A stretch of DNA of 64,000 bases from Streptomyces sp. 1222.5 (GCF_900105245.1 NZ_FNSZ01000001.1:8368001-8432000); one strand, 5' to 3'; shown: positions 17,714 through 26,950, counted from the first letter of the stretch. A program made the numbers and translations. Notes: generated from the sequence alone by a model not told the origin.

Positions 17714-17751
17714 CCGCAGCCTGGGCACGTGTGACTGTGTCCGGGCTGCGG
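17714..17751. terminator. hairpin between convergent genes
   Basis: CCGCAGCC / GGCTGCGG stem around a loop that can itself pair (GGGCAC with GTGTCC). It lies between the desaturase and the SRPBCC gene. Confidence 0.4.
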
Positions 17752-17778
17752 GATCGCCGGTTTCGCGTGGCCGTGGTG

Positions 17779-18198
17779 TCAGGCGGTGAGGGTCTTCCGG
17801 AGAGCTTCGAGGCCGTCACGGTAGATCCCGGCGAAGAGGTCCTCCGCTTCGGCGTCGCTCACTCCGTCGGGCGTGAAGCGGCCGGACCACTGGACCTCGG
17901 CGACGTCGTCCCGGCCGGCGACCGGGCGGACGCGGAGCGTGGAGAGGTAGCCGGTGACGGGGAAGGGCGCGTCGAGGATGGCGTAGGTGTACGAGCGCTC
18001 CGCCTCGCTGTAGGCCGTGAGGCGCTCGGTGATCACGTCGCCGTCGGGGTTGGTCAGACGGCGGACCCGGCCGCCTTCCAGCGGGGTGCTCTGGGGGATG
18101 TACGGGAGCCAGTCGGGGAGGGCGTCGAATCCGCCTATGAGGTCCCAGACCTGCTGGGGGGAGGCGGGCAGGACGCGGCTGACGGATGTGGAGGCCAT
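17779..18198 (-). CDS. SRPBCC family protein (polyketide cyclase/dehydrase-like)
   Basis: 139-aa helix-grip protein. VSRVLPASPQQVWDLIGGFDALPDWLP is the first strand and the helix that opens the START/SRPBCC cavity; RRLTNPDGDVITERL and SYTYAILDAPFPVTGYLSTLRV are the next strands; the long C-terminal helix is DLFAGIYRDGLEALRKTL. These bind hydrophobic ligands or act as cyclases. It lies 54 bases downstream of the aldo/keto reductase gene on the same strand, and the pair is probably co-transcribed. Confidence 0.85.
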   Translation of the reverse strand: MASTSVSRVLPASPQQVWDLIGGFDALPDWLPYIPQSTPLEGGRVRRLTNPDGDVITERLTAYSEAERSYTYAILDAPFPVTGYLSTLRVRPVAGRDDVAEVQWSGRFTPDGVSDAEAEDLFAGIYRDGLEALRKTLTA

Positions 18199-18252
18199 GG
18201 TCGTGCTCCTGAGGGTCGTGCCGTGTGTCCGGGTGTGGGAGGAGGGGAGGGG

Positions 18253-19263
18253 TCAGGCGCCGTGGGGAAGCGGCGCGGCCGGGCTGACCAGGCCGGCGGC
18301 GCGGAGGTCGGTCCAGAACGCGGCGGGGATGTGCTCGTCGAGGGCGGCGGTGTCCTCGGTGATACGGCTCGGGCGCGTGGCGCCGGGGATGACGGCGACC
18401 GCTGCCGGGTGGGCGAGCGAGAACTGCAGGGCGGCGGCCTTGATGCCGACTGCGTGCCGCGCGGCGAGTTCCTTCAGCCGCCCGACGCGCTCGACGATCT
18501 CGGCAGGGGCCTGCTGGTACTCGAAGTGGGTGCCGCCGGCCAGGATGCCGGAACTGTAGGGGCCGCCGACGACCATGCCGACGCCCTGCTCCTGCGCCAT
18601 GGGAAGCAGGCGCTGGAGGGCGTGGCCGTGGTCGAGGAGGGTGTAGCGGCCGGCGAGGAGGAAGCCGTCGGGCCGCGGCTCGTCGAGGGTGAGGGTCAGC
18701 TCGATGGGCTCGGTGCGGTTGACGCCCAGGCCCCAGGCCTTGATGACGCCCTCGTCGCGCAGTCGGGACAGGACGCGGAAGGCGCCGGTGCGGGCCTCCT
18801 CGTACTTCTGGAGCCACAGGTCCCCGTGGAAGTCCTGGGCGATGTCGTGGACCCACACGATGTCGAGCCGGTCGGTGCCCAGGCGCTTCAGGCTGTCCTC
18901 GATGGACCGCTCGGTGGCCTCGGCCGTCCACTGGTGGACCATCTTGTTGGGGTTGCCGTGTTCGAAGAGGCCGCCCTTCTCGCCGAGGTCGCGGATGGAG
19001 GTCTCGTGCTCGTCGAGGATGACCCGGCCGACCTTGGTGGACAGGACGTAGGAGTCACGGGGCTTGCCGGCGAGGACCTCGCCGAGCCGCTGCTCGGCCA
19101 GGCCGGCGCCGTAGAAGGGGGCGCTGTCGTAGAAGCGGATGCCGTGGTCCCAGGCGGCTTTCACGGTGGCGCGGGCCTCGTCGTCGGGGATCGCGCGGAA
19201 CATGTTGCCGAGCGGGGCGGTGCCGAAGCCGAGGCGGCCGGGGATGAGGTCGGTGAGTGACAT
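18253..19263 (-). CDS. aldo/keto reductase
   Basis: 336-aa NADPH-dependent reductase with a TIM barrel. It has GFGTAPLGNM near the start, the catalytic Asp-Tyr region (D in IRFYDSAPFYGAGLAEQRLG, with Tyr in FYG), Lys in LSTKVGR, and His in IVWVHDIA. The C-terminal AVAVIPGATRPSRI is the cofactor segment. The start MSLTDL is preceded by AAAGG. It is closest in style to L-fucose/D-threo-aldose dehydrogenase-type AKRs. It is first in a two-gene operon with the SRPBCC gene; the promoter is proposed at 19394..19422. Confidence 0.85.
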   Translation of the reverse strand: MSLTDLIPGRLGFGTAPLGNMFRAIPDDEARATVKAAWDHGIRFYDSAPFYGAGLAEQRLGEVLAGKPRDSYVLSTKVGRVILDEHETSIRDLGEKGGLFEHGNPNKMVHQWTAEATERSIEDSLKRLGTDRLDIVWVHDIAQDFHGDLWLQKYEEARTGAFRVLSRLRDEGVIKAWGLGVNRTEPIELTLTLDEPRPDGFLLAGRYTLLDHGHALQRLLPMAQEQGVGMVVGGPYSSGILAGGTHFEYQQAPAEIVERVGRLKELAARHAVGIKAAALQFSLAHPAAVAVIPGATRPSRITEDTAALDEHIPAAFWTDLRAAGLVSPAAPLPHGA

Positions 19264-19393
19264 GACTGTGCCTTTGCGTGGTGTGGGGCGAAACCCCAGG
19301 GCGCGGCGGCTCCGTCGACGGGGCGGGCGCCGGGGATGCGGGTGGTCCACGGAGTGGCGCCCATATAGTTGCAGGCGCGCCTTACGTGCGATG

Positions 19394-19422
19394 ACAATAC
19401 TTGCAGACGCTGGCTATTGCAA
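19394..19422 (-). promoter_or_regulatory. promoter of the aldo/keto reductase operon
   Basis: On the minus strand TTGCAA (-35) and TATTGT (-10) are separated by exactly 17 bases, about 130 bases before the AKR start. Nearby are the direct repeats TTGCAGGCGC (19369) and TTGCAGACGC (19401), 32 bases apart, which could be regulator sites. Confidence 0.4.
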
Positions 19423-19544
19423 TGTGCGCTGAATCCTGGGTGGTGGGCGGCGGCCGTGCGGTGGGTATGCAGCGCGTTCGGGAGCCGTTCGGGGGCGCCA
19501 CCTGCGCCCGGGCCCGCACTCGTGGTGATCGCTCTGCCCGCGGT

Positions 19545-20165
19545 TCACCCCGACAGCGTGTGGACCAGTTCCGCCGTGGTGACGATGGCGTGCGCGTAGG
19601 TGGGGCCGTTCAGCTCATGTGCGGCGCGCAGCATGTCGGCGCTGAAGGCCGCGGTCGCATCGGTGACGAGGGTGACGTGGTAGCCGAGTTCCATCGCGAA
19701 GCGGCCCGTGGACTCGATGCAGGTGTTGGCGAGCAGTCCGATCAGGATCACGTGCGTGATGCCGCGCTGCTTGAGCCGGCAGTCCAGGTCGGTGTTGGCG
19801 AAACCGCTCTGAGCCCAGTGCTCCGCGATGCGCAGGTCCCCCAGTTGCGGCCGGAAGTCCGGGTGGAACTCGCCTCCCCAGCTGCCGCGGGCGAAGAGCC
19901 GCAGGCGCCGCGTCTTCTGCTGGCTGGGATTCGGGTGGTCCCAGCCGACGTAGTCGCCCTCCTCGTGGCGCCGGTGCGGAACGAACGCCACCACCAGGCC
20001 GGCCGTGCGTGCGGCGTGGACGACCGCGCGCAGGTTGCGCAACAGGCCCACTTCACTGGCCACTGGAGCCAGGCGCGGCCACAACTTGCCCCCTTCGGAG
20101 AGGAAGTCGTTGTAGGGATCCACCAGGAGGACCGCTGTGCGGCCGGTGTCGTAACGGTCCGTCAT
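19545..20165 (-). CDS. isochorismatase-family cysteine hydrolase
   Basis: 206-aa alpha/beta hydrolase of the isochorismatase/nicotinamidase type. AVLLVDPYNDF holds the catalytic Asp. A long insertion with WDHPNPSQQKTRRL follows. THVILIGLLANTCIESTGRFAMELGYHVTLVTDATAAF carries the nucleophile Cys with its typical following helix and strand. The start MTDRYDTG was chosen for the GGAAGG site upstream; a start 13 codons earlier is possible. It probably hydrolyses an amide or isochorismate-like substrate. There are no pathway neighbours. Confidence 0.85.
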   Translation of the reverse strand: MTDRYDTGRTAVLLVDPYNDFLSEGGKLWPRLAPVASEVGLLRNLRAVVHAARTAGLVVAFVPHRRHEEGDYVGWDHPNPSQQKTRRLRLFARGSWGGEFHPDFRPQLGDLRIAEHWAQSGFANTDLDCRLKQRGITHVILIGLLANTCIESTGRFAMELGYHVTLVTDATAAFSADMLRAAHELNGPTYAHAIVTTAELVHTLSG

Positions 20166-20443
20166 GACGACCGCCTTCCGGGGGAGTGTGTAGTGATCCA
20201 CCATCGGCCCCCGCATGCAACCCTGCCCTGAGGCTCGCCGACCGGCCGACACCCGCCCGTGCGGCCCGTGCTTCTTGGCCAATAGTGGTCCACAGCCGCG
20301 CGAAGCGGCGCGAATGCGGTACTACGCGTGGAGTGGGATGCTCGGGGGCGTTGGTGGTATATCGACGAGGAGAACGGATGACGACTTCTCACCGGGGACA
20401 GGAACTCCTGCGCCCTCCGTCATCACTGCCGACGAGGTGTGCG

Positions 20444-20800
20444 ATGCGCAAGATCATGACAGGAACGGCCGCGACCCTGGTCGCGGCAGCCGTGCTCTGC
20501 ACCGGATCCCCGGCCCAGTCGTTCGACGGCCCGCGAACCGCCCCGGGAGCGAGCAGGTTCTGCGGCACGGACCCGGTCTCCGGCCTGGCCGTTTGGGGCG
20601 ACCGAGCCGACGCCTGCGCCGCCGCCCTGGAAGTGGCGAGCGCCTACACCAAGGCCGCGGCCGGCACGCCCAAGGGGCCCGGCACGGTCCGCGCGGGCGG
20701 AGCCACGTGGAAGTGCCAGGAGCGGCAGGGAGACCCCAACCCCTATCAGGAATGCGTCGACTCGAGCGACAGCGGCCGCAGGGTCATCCTCTCGTCCTGA
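20444..20800 (+). CDS. small secreted protein, unknown
   Basis: 118-aa exported protein. MRKIMTGTAATLVAAAVLCTGSPAQS is a signal peptide, and GAGGTG precedes the ATG. The mature part has four Cys: in FCGTDPVSG, DACAAALE, WKCQER and QECVDSS. They can form two disulfides. No family was recognised, though the pattern is common among Streptomyces secreted peptides. It is monocistronic. Confidence 0.65.
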   Translation: MRKIMTGTAATLVAAAVLCTGSPAQSFDGPRTAPGASRFCGTDPVSGLAVWGDRADACAAALEVASAYTKAAAGTPKGPGTVRAGGATWKCQERQGDPNPYQECVDSSDSGRRVILSS

Positions 20801-20880
20801 CCCGCCCTTAGCCCGACCTGGCGCCGGGCGCCGCGCGGGACTGCACTAGGGTGCTCGCTGCGCCGAGTCCGAGGGGGGCC

Positions 20881-22158
20881 ATGAAGACTGTCGCCGAGAA
20901 GCCGCAGGTCATCAGTACGCCGTTGAAGATGGCGGCTTTCCGGCGGTTCGTGTCGGCGAACCTCATCTCGGCGGCAGGGTCGGCGATGGCCCCGCTCGCG
21001 CTGGCCTACGCCGTCATCGAGCAGGGCGGAGGAGCCGGCTCCCTCGGTCTCGTCCTTGCCACGAACACCGTTCCCACGATCGTGTTCCTGCTCGTGGGCG
21101 GCCTCTTCGCGGACCGCCTGTCCCGAAGCCGGATCCTCTTCCTCGGCAACCTGCTGGCGGCGGGCGCGCAGGGCGCTCTGGCCGTCACCGTGGCCACGGG
21201 GCACGCGACGACGGCGTCGATCGCGGCTTGTGGGTTCGTCTCGGGAACGGCGGCGTCGTTCATCGTCCCGGCCGCGCAGGGTGCCGTCGGGCAGATCGTT
21301 CCCGAGGAGCATCTGCAGCAGGCCAACGCGTTGCTCAGGCTCCCGAGCAACGCGGTCAAGGTACTGGGACCGGTCGTCGGCGGATTGGTCGTCGCCGCGA
21401 CTGGCGCCGCATGGGCGCTGGCCTGGGACGCGTTCACGTTCGCCGTCGCCGCCGTCCTGCTTCTCGGTCTGCGCCTGGAGGTCCCACCCGGCGCGGCCGC
21501 CGGCGCCCTGGCCGACCTGCGGGCAGGGTGGACGGGCTTCTGGTCCCGCACCTGGCTGTGGACCTACACGGCCGCAGGCACGGTCCTCGTCGCGGCCTGG
21601 CTGGCCGGCTTCCAGCTTCTGGGCCCCCTTGTCGCCGCCCAGCGGTACGCCGGACCGCGCGACTGGGGCCTGATCCAGGCGGCCTTCTCCTGCGGACTAC
21701 TGGCGGGAACCTTTGTCTGCCTGCGGTGGAAGCCGTACCGCCTGCTCGCGGTCGCGATCGCCACGAGCGGTGCCCTCGCGCTCCCGTTGGCGGCCATGGC
21801 CTGCGGCCTGCCGTTGCCCCTGGTGCTGGTGGCCGCCTTGCTGGCAGGTATCGGGCTCGATGTCGCGATCGTCGCCTGGACCACCGCGTTCCAACAGCAC
21901 GTGCCTCAGGCGGAACAAGGGCGCATGAGCGCCTTCAACGGTGTCGGGGAACGCCTCGCCATCCCCCTCGGGTACCTCATCACCGCCCTCGCGGCCCAGA
22001 CGTTGAGCAGTCAGGTGGTGCTGCTGGCCTGTGCCGGCATGATCGCCGTTGCCGCCGTCCTCAACCTCTGTGTCCGGGACGTGTACGGCATCAACCGCCG
22101 CACGCGAGAGGATCAGCCGAGCGCCTTGAGCGATCAACGCGAGGTCGAGCAGGCGTAG
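20881..22158 (+). CDS. MFS transporter (DHA3/enterobactin-exporter type)
   Basis: 425-aa, 12-helix transporter. The start MKTVAEKP has GAGGGGGG four bases upstream. It has FRRFVSANLISAAGSAMAPLALAYAV (helix 1), the loop 2-3 motif GGLFADRLSRSRIL, and PAAQGAVGQIVPEEHLQQANALL in the loop before helix 5, a hallmark of the MFS_3/DHA3 group that exports siderophores and macrolides. GLGVDVA-like turns in helices 9-10 (GIGLDVAIVAWTTAFQQHVP) also fit. It is monocistronic; the substrate is unknown. Confidence 0.85.
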   Translation: MKTVAEKPQVISTPLKMAAFRRFVSANLISAAGSAMAPLALAYAVIEQGGGAGSLGLVLATNTVPTIVFLLVGGLFADRLSRSRILFLGNLLAAGAQGALAVTVATGHATTASIAACGFVSGTAASFIVPAAQGAVGQIVPEEHLQQANALLRLPSNAVKVLGPVVGGLVVAATGAAWALAWDAFTFAVAAVLLLGLRLEVPPGAAAGALADLRAGWTGFWSRTWLWTYTAAGTVLVAAWLAGFQLLGPLVAAQRYAGPRDWGLIQAAFSCGLLAGTFVCLRWKPYRLLAVAIATSGALALPLAAMACGLPLPLVLVAALLAGIGLDVAIVAWTTAFQQHVPQAEQGRMSAFNGVGERLAIPLGYLITALAAQTLSSQVVLLACAGMIAVAAVLNLCVRDVYGINRRTREDQPSALSDQREVEQA

Positions 22159-22328
22159 CGGCCGCAGTCCGCGGCACCACCCGGGCAGCCGGGCCGACCG
22201 CCGACTGCCGGGCGGGGTACACGGGAACAGGGCCTGCGCCAGGGGCGCCGCCGGGCACGTACCGCCCATCGAATGGATCGTGCGGCTCCGGACTTCGCGA
22301 GCCGAGGGGGACTTGACGGAGGAGAGCC

Positions 22329-23600
22329 ATGGGTGCGGACACGACGACGGGCGGCGCGGTGGACGGCGAGCCGCCTCTCATCACAGCGGTTCGGGCCGGC
22401 GACATCGATCTGGTGACGAGGCTTCTCGACGACGGCAGCGATCCCGACGCCCGCGACGCCCACGGAACACCCGCGTTGTGGCTGGCCGTCGGCGCGCGCT
22501 CCGCGGCCGTCGCCCGACTGCTGTTCGACCGCGGCGCCGATCCCGGGCAGCATGGTCCCGAGGGCCCGCTCCCGCTGCGCGCGGCGGTCGACTGGGGATC
22601 ACCGGCGCTCCTCGATGTGCTCCTGGAGGAAAGGATGCGCGGACGTCACCCCAGGTCCGAGCTTCTGGACATGCGGGACCTCGCGCGTCGGTGGCACGAG
22701 ACCGGGGTCGAGGCAGAACTGCGCCGCCGCACCGGGGCCGAGGGCACCGTGGCCCGTACCCGGGTCCGGGACGACGAGTTCAACAGCGTCGACGAGTGCT
22801 CCCTCGGCGGGATGACCGTGCGGGACGGGCACGCGGCGATCCTCACACGACTGGAGGAACTGCTCCGCATCCGCGCCCCGTTCGAGATCCTGATGGACCG
22901 CGCGTTGGCCCACCCCGACCTGGACCACACCGCGTGGGGGAGTTCCGCCATCCTGCTGGGCAACCGGGGCGACGGAACGACCTGGGCGTCTGCCGCGGCG
23001 TTGCGCGCACATGACGATCCCCGTCGTAGGTTGTTCGGTGCCCATGTGCTGCGGCTGACCCACCTCTTCGACTGGAGCGAGGAGGATCCGTTCGCCGGCC
23101 CCGCGCTGGACATCTTCACCGACTGGGCGGCTGAGGAGCCGGACGCCTCGGTGCTCTGCGAGGTGCTGGTAGCCCTCGGAGAACACCCGGGCCGCCGCGC
23201 GGAGGCGGCCATCCTGCCCCACATCGGCCATCGCGAAGCCCGAGTACGCTGGGCGGTGGCCCACGGGCTCAGCGCGGCGTCCTCGCCGCCCGCGTTCTCC
23301 GGCCCCGCGCGCGAGGCGCTGCTCCAGCTGCTGAACGACCCGGAACCGGAGGTGCGGCAGCGCGCCTGCCTCACCGTGGCCGACGGCAGGGACCCCGCCC
23401 TCGCCGACGTCCTGGCCGCGCTGCTGGACGACACCGACCGCCGGATGCAGGTCATCGCCGTGTACGGGCTCGCCCTCGTCGATGACGACCGCTGCGTGCC
23501 GGGGGCCGGTCGTCTCGGCCCGCCGCGCCCGGGCCACCCGGAGGAGGAGACACACCTCGGCGCGGCGTGGCGCTACGAATGGCGCCGGGACGGCCGATGA
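22329..23600 (+). CDS. ankyrin plus HEAT-repeat protein
   Basis: 423-aa protein. Residues about 13-105 form two to three ankyrin repeats: PPLITAVRAGDIDLVTRLLDDGSDPDARD, then GTPALWLAVGARSAAVARLLFDRGADPG. A central helical region of unknown fold follows (about 110-240). The C-terminus (about 245-400) has HEAT-like repeats including GHREARVRWAVAHGLSA and NDPEPEVRQRACLTVADG. There is no catalytic motif, so it is probably a binding scaffold. The ATG follows GGAGGAG. The related Streptomyces family is known only as an ankyrin/HEAT hypothetical. Confidence 0.75.
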   Translation: MGADTTTGGAVDGEPPLITAVRAGDIDLVTRLLDDGSDPDARDAHGTPALWLAVGARSAAVARLLFDRGADPGQHGPEGPLPLRAAVDWGSPALLDVLLEERMRGRHPRSELLDMRDLARRWHETGVEAELRRRTGAEGTVARTRVRDDEFNSVDECSLGGMTVRDGHAAILTRLEELLRIRAPFEILMDRALAHPDLDHTAWGSSAILLGNRGDGTTWASAAALRAHDDPRRRLFGAHVLRLTHLFDWSEEDPFAGPALDIFTDWAAEEPDASVLCEVLVALGEHPGRRAEAAILPHIGHREARVRWAVAHGLSAASSPPAFSGPAREALLQLLNDPEPEVRQRACLTVADGRDPALADVLAALLDDTDRRMQVIAVYGLALVDDDRCVPGAGRLGPPRPGHPEEETHLGAAWRYEWRRDGR

Positions 23601-23839
23601 CCGTTCGGGCGAGTCGCTTCACCGCACCGGGGACTGCGCCGGAACCCGTGAGGACCGGTGGAAGGCCGATTCCCCCGCGACGGCTCACGACCGGCGGTGC
23701 CCTCGTTCCCTCCCCGCCCGGTCGACCGCCCTGTCGACCGGTCGTTCCTCCGGCCGGGGGACGTACAGCAGGGGCCGCCGAGGCTGGAATGGATGAGCAG
23801 GTTCACCCATCCCGTACTCGAGAACGACGAGGTCTCCTC

Positions 23840-24271
23840 ATGCTCAACGCCCGACGTCATATGGCCCGCATCGCCGGTATCTCCTGCATCGCCGCACTGG
23901 CGGCTGGAGCCTTCGGAGTGGCCGGCGCCGAGGCGGCGCCGATGGTGAAGCAGCAGCCGGCCGCGTACTCCAGCAGCGACCATCACCATCACCATCAGTA
24001 CCACTGGCGTCACCCGTACTGCCGGCACCACCGGGACAGCTCGTGGTCCGACGACTCGTGGAGGTACGACAACTCCGATCACCACGGCTCCCGGCACGAC
24101 AGCTCGTACGACAACAGCTCGCGGCACGACAGCTCGTACGACAACAGCTCGCGGCACGACAACTCGGACCACGACGGCTCCGGGTCCGGCGACTGGTCGA
24201 CGGGCGGCAACACGCAGGGCGGCACCCAGGGCTCCGGAGACGGGAACACCCAGGGAGGTACACAGGGCTGA
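23840..24271 (+). CDS. secreted His/Ser-rich protein with NTQGGTQG tail
   Basis: 143-aa exported protein. MLNARRHMARIAGISCIAALAAG... is a signal peptide ending near AGAEAAP. The mature part is very low-complexity: a HHHHH run, then three SRHDSSYDNS-type repeats, then a C-terminal GGNTQGGTQG-SGDGNTQGGTQG. The His-rich part could bind metal ions. The signal peptide and the C-terminal repeat are nearly the same as in the protein at 35787..36392, which has 11 repeat copies instead of 2. The role is unknown; a cell-surface or matrix protein is likely. Confidence 0.7.
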   Translation: MLNARRHMARIAGISCIAALAAGAFGVAGAEAAPMVKQQPAAYSSSDHHHHHQYHWRHPYCRHHRDSSWSDDSWRYDNSDHHGSRHDSSYDNSSRHDSSYDNSSRHDNSDHDGSGSGDWSTGGNTQGGTQGSGDGNTQGGTQG

Positions 24272-24405
24272 GTGTCAGAACGGGCCGGCACCTCGCGGAG
24301 GACGACGTCCGCGGGTGCCGGCTCCGCGTGGGCCGGTGTGGTGCGGCGCGACATGCCCTGGAAGGACGGCACCCGTCTCGACCGGGACTAACTAGGCTCC
24401 ACGTC

Positions 24406-24846
24406 ATGACTATTCAGCGGATGGACAACGTCGCCATCGTCGTCGACGATCTGGACGCGGCCGTCGCCTTCTTCACCGACCTCGGCATGGAGCTGGAAGG
24501 CCAGGCACAGATCGAAGGCCTTTTTGCGGACCGCACCGTCGGACTCGACGGCGTGCGGAGCGACATCGTGATGATGCGGACCCCGGACGGCCACAGCAAG
24601 CTGGAGCTGACCAAGTACCACACCCCAGCGGTGTCCGACGCCGAACCGCGGAACCCTCCGCCCAACACGCTGGGCCTGCATCGCGTCATGTTCGCCGTCG
24701 ACGACATCGACGACACCATCGCCCGCCTGCGCCCCCACGGCGCCGAACTCCTCGGCGAGGTGGCGCAGTACGAGAACATCTTCCGGCTCTGCTACCTCCG
24801 CGGCCCCGCAGGCATCATCGTCGCCCTGGCCGAACAGATCGGCTGA
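24406..24846 (+). CDS. VOC/glyoxalase family protein
   Basis: 146-aa vicinal-oxygen-chelate protein of two beta-alpha-beta-beta-beta units: MDNVAIVVDDLDAAVAFFTDLGMELEG, then LHRVMFAVDDIDDTIARLRPHGAELLG. Likely metal ligands are Glu in KLELTKYH and residues in LRGPAGIIVALAEQIG. The family includes glyoxalases, dioxygenases and resistance proteins. It is monocistronic with no diagnostic neighbours. Confidence 0.85.
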   Translation: MTIQRMDNVAIVVDDLDAAVAFFTDLGMELEGQAQIEGLFADRTVGLDGVRSDIVMMRTPDGHSKLELTKYHTPAVSDAEPRNPPPNTLGLHRVMFAVDDIDDTIARLRPHGAELLGEVAQYENIFRLCYLRGPAGIIVALAEQIG

Positions 24847-24895
24847 CGCGGATCCGCCACGCGGAGCATGTCGGCGGTCACCACCGCGGCTGTGC

Positions 24896-25378
24896 TCAGG
24901 GGCTGATGGCCGGCGCCGGCAGGGGCTTGCCGGCCGGGTCTGCCGGAAAGCCCTCCACGCGGTAGACGGTGGAGTGCCGCGCGTGGAAGCCCAGGCGCTC
25001 GTACAGCCGGTTCGCGGCCTCGCGATCCGGCCGTGAGGTGAGGTCCACCGTGCGGGCTCCGGCCTTCTCGGCGATCCGCAAGGCCTCCTGGATGAGAAGG
25101 CCCGCAATGCCCTGCCCTCGCGCCGCACCGTCGACGACCACGTCTTCGATCCGGCCCCGCAGACCTGAGGGCAGGGGCAGGAGGGTGAGAGTCAGGGTGC
25201 CGGCGATGCCGTCCACCGTCCGGGCGATGAGCACGGTGTTGGCGTCGCTGGTGACCATCCGCTCGACCGCCTCGTGGTCGAGCGGCTCGGCTCTCGACGA
25301 CAACTGCGGCAGCAGCCGGCCGAAGGCGTCCACCAGTTCCTGACCTGCTTCCCGGGCGATCTCCACACGCACGTCCAT
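24896..25378 (-). CDS. GNAT family N-acetyltransferase
   Basis: 160-aa acetyltransferase. The central strands read TVLIARTVDGIAGTLTLTLLP and GRIEDVVVDGAARGQGIAGLLIQEAL, the latter holding the acetyl-CoA loop (R-G-Q-G-I-A). TVDLTSRPDREAANRLYERLGFHAR is the usual C-terminal helix-strand. The substrate is unknown. It is convergent with the VOC gene. Confidence 0.85.
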   Translation of the reverse strand: MDVRVEIAREAGQELVDAFGRLLPQLSSRAEPLDHEAVERMVTSDANTVLIARTVDGIAGTLTLTLLPLPSGLRGRIEDVVVDGAARGQGIAGLLIQEALRIAEKAGARTVDLTSRPDREAANRLYERLGFHARHSTVYRVEGFPADPAGKPLPAPAISP

Positions 25379-25484
25379 GGGCGGAGACTATCCGCCGTGC
25401 GACCGACGGCAGCGCTCATCCGGCTCATCCAGGAGTCGGTGGGGTCCTCGGTGAGCAGCCGGCCCGCGGGCACCTCGCGCTTCG

Positions 25485-26216
25485 TCAGCGGTGGTCGTTG
25501 AGCCAGTCGCCCGGGATCAGGTCACGTACGCGGTCCAGGTCTTCCGCCGTTCGGCCGCGGGCCAGAACGGCCATCCCGTCGTCGTCGCGCAGCAGGACGT
25601 CCCGGCCCAGGAACCACCGGGTCCCACGCCCTTCCTCGCCGGGCGGACACGCCGGGATCGGCAGCCGGGTGGCATTCGACTCCAGCAGTTCCACGCTGTG
25701 TTCGTCCGCGTCGAGGTAGTCGCAGAGCCGTTCGTCGGCGTGCAGGGACTCGGACAAGATGATCTCGACGAAACAGAGGGAAAGACGCTCCAGCCAGTCC
25801 TCCCATCGTTCGGCGCGCTTGTCGGCGAGGTCGAGCCGGACGAGCACCGCGGGATCATCGTTCCGAAGGCTGTCGAGCAGGATGCCCCAGGAGGCGGCTC
25901 CCTGGTTCTCGTGACGGAAGACCAGGGCCTCCTTGGCGTCGTCGACATACAGCTTCGCCGGGTCGAGCAGCGAATCGTGGTTGCTGGTCAGATCCCGCCG
26001 GCGTCCGAACAGCAGATACGCCTCGCGCAACGCCGCCGGCAGCCTGAGTCCCAACCTCACCTCGGCGGCGTCGAGTTCGGCCTGCGTGCATCCGTCGGAG
26101 CTTCCCAGGGCCGAGCCGTCCCAATGGGCGGCGAAACCCCGGATGAAGGCCCACGCGCCGCTGCGGCCCTCCACGGCTCCGGCGAGGGCCGCCGCAAGGT
26201 TGAACTGGTGTGTCAT
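25485..26216 (-). CDS. SMI1/KNR4 family protein
   Basis: 243-aa protein. GCTQAELDAAEVRLGLRLPAALREAYLLFGRR is the SUKH/SMI1-KNR4 signature helix pair (LP..LR..Y..FG). Downstream parts, including LVFRHENQGAASWGI and DDPAVLVR, fit the same fold. In bacteria this fold often provides immunity to toxins, but no toxin gene adjoins it except the Cyt-like gene 156 bases away on the other strand, divergently oriented. The start MTHQFNLAA was preferred over an upstream frame that lacks the fold. Confidence 0.75.
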   Translation of the reverse strand: MTHQFNLAAALAGAVEGRSGAWAFIRGFAAHWDGSALGSSDGCTQAELDAAEVRLGLRLPAALREAYLLFGRRRDLTSNHDSLLDPAKLYVDDAKEALVFRHENQGAASWGILLDSLRNDDPAVLVRLDLADKRAERWEDWLERLSLCFVEIILSESLHADERLCDYLDADEHSVELLESNATRLPIPACPPGEEGRGTRWFLGRDVLLRDDDGMAVLARGRTAEDLDRVRDLIPGDWLNDHR

Positions 26217-26371
26217 GCCTGGACGATATCCGTCCCGTTCATCAGCGCCGCCGTCCCCCACCTCTACGACGAGTGGCGCCTTCCGCACGTGCGCCCCGTG
26301 GATTGCGGTGGGGCACCCCTGGGGCATACTGACGCCCTCACTGATGCAACAAAATGTTGAAGGAGGCGGAG

Positions 26372-26950
26372 TTGGCAGCCTGTTTCAGGACGGTCACCGA
26401 GGTGGGAGAGGCACATCTCTCCCAAGCAGAGGCGCTGGGGCGTGCCTTCCAGGAGGCGATCGCGCCGGCCACGGTCAACTACGACTTCGGTCATATCCGT
26501 GATGCGGCCGCCGCGCTCCCGGACAGCGACATCGTCAAGATGGTCCGCGGTTGGGGGCTCAGGGAGGACGCGCCGATCCTGGTCATGGCGCTCTCCCTGA
26601 AGGAGGCGGTCCGTCAGGCTCTCCCGCCCGAGGCGGCGAAGGCCTCGTTCTGGGACACCGTCGAGCGAGGTCTCGTGGACGCCTTCACCGACCTCGCGGC
26701 CCAGGAGGGAGAACCGGGTCTGGCCTACTACGAACAGGAGCCGGACCACACGAGCTACTACCGTGACCTGTTCTTCGCGCTCCAGGACGAGGAAGCCGGC
26801 GCATACCTGTACGGCGTCGCCTTCTGCACCGATGTCACCGTCGGCCTGGAAAAGACCCGTGTCGGCACACTGAGCCTCACCGACACCGCACCGTTCGCGG
26901 TACGGCTCAACGCGATCGTCGTGCGCCAGAAGCTCGCGAACCCGGCCTGA
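26372..26950 (+). CDS. Cyt-like cytolysin (Bacillus Cyt delta-endotoxin family)
   Basis: 192-aa protein with a TTG start; AAGGAGG lies six bases before it (an ATG at 26354 would add six residues but lacks such a site). The whole length follows Cyt1/Cyt2 toxins from memory. LGRAFQEAIAPATVNYDFGHIRDA corresponds to the N-terminal helix-strand, and the central helices are SFWDTVERGLVDAFTDL. The best match is HTSYYRDLFFALQDEEAG plus LEKTRVGTLSLTDTAPFAV, against Cyt TNYxYNVxFAIQNxxTG and the following strand. It has no signal peptide, like crystal-forming Cyt toxins. Such proteins insert into membranes. It is divergent from an SMI1-fold gene. The cellular target is unknown. Confidence 0.72.
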   Translation: MAACFRTVTEVGEAHLSQAEALGRAFQEAIAPATVNYDFGHIRDAAAALPDSDIVKMVRGWGLREDAPILVMALSLKEAVRQALPPEAAKASFWDTVERGLVDAFTDLAAQEGEPGLAYYEQEPDHTSYYRDLFFALQDEEAGAYLYGVAFCTDVTVGLEKTRVGTLSLTDTAPFAVRLNAIVVRQKLANPA

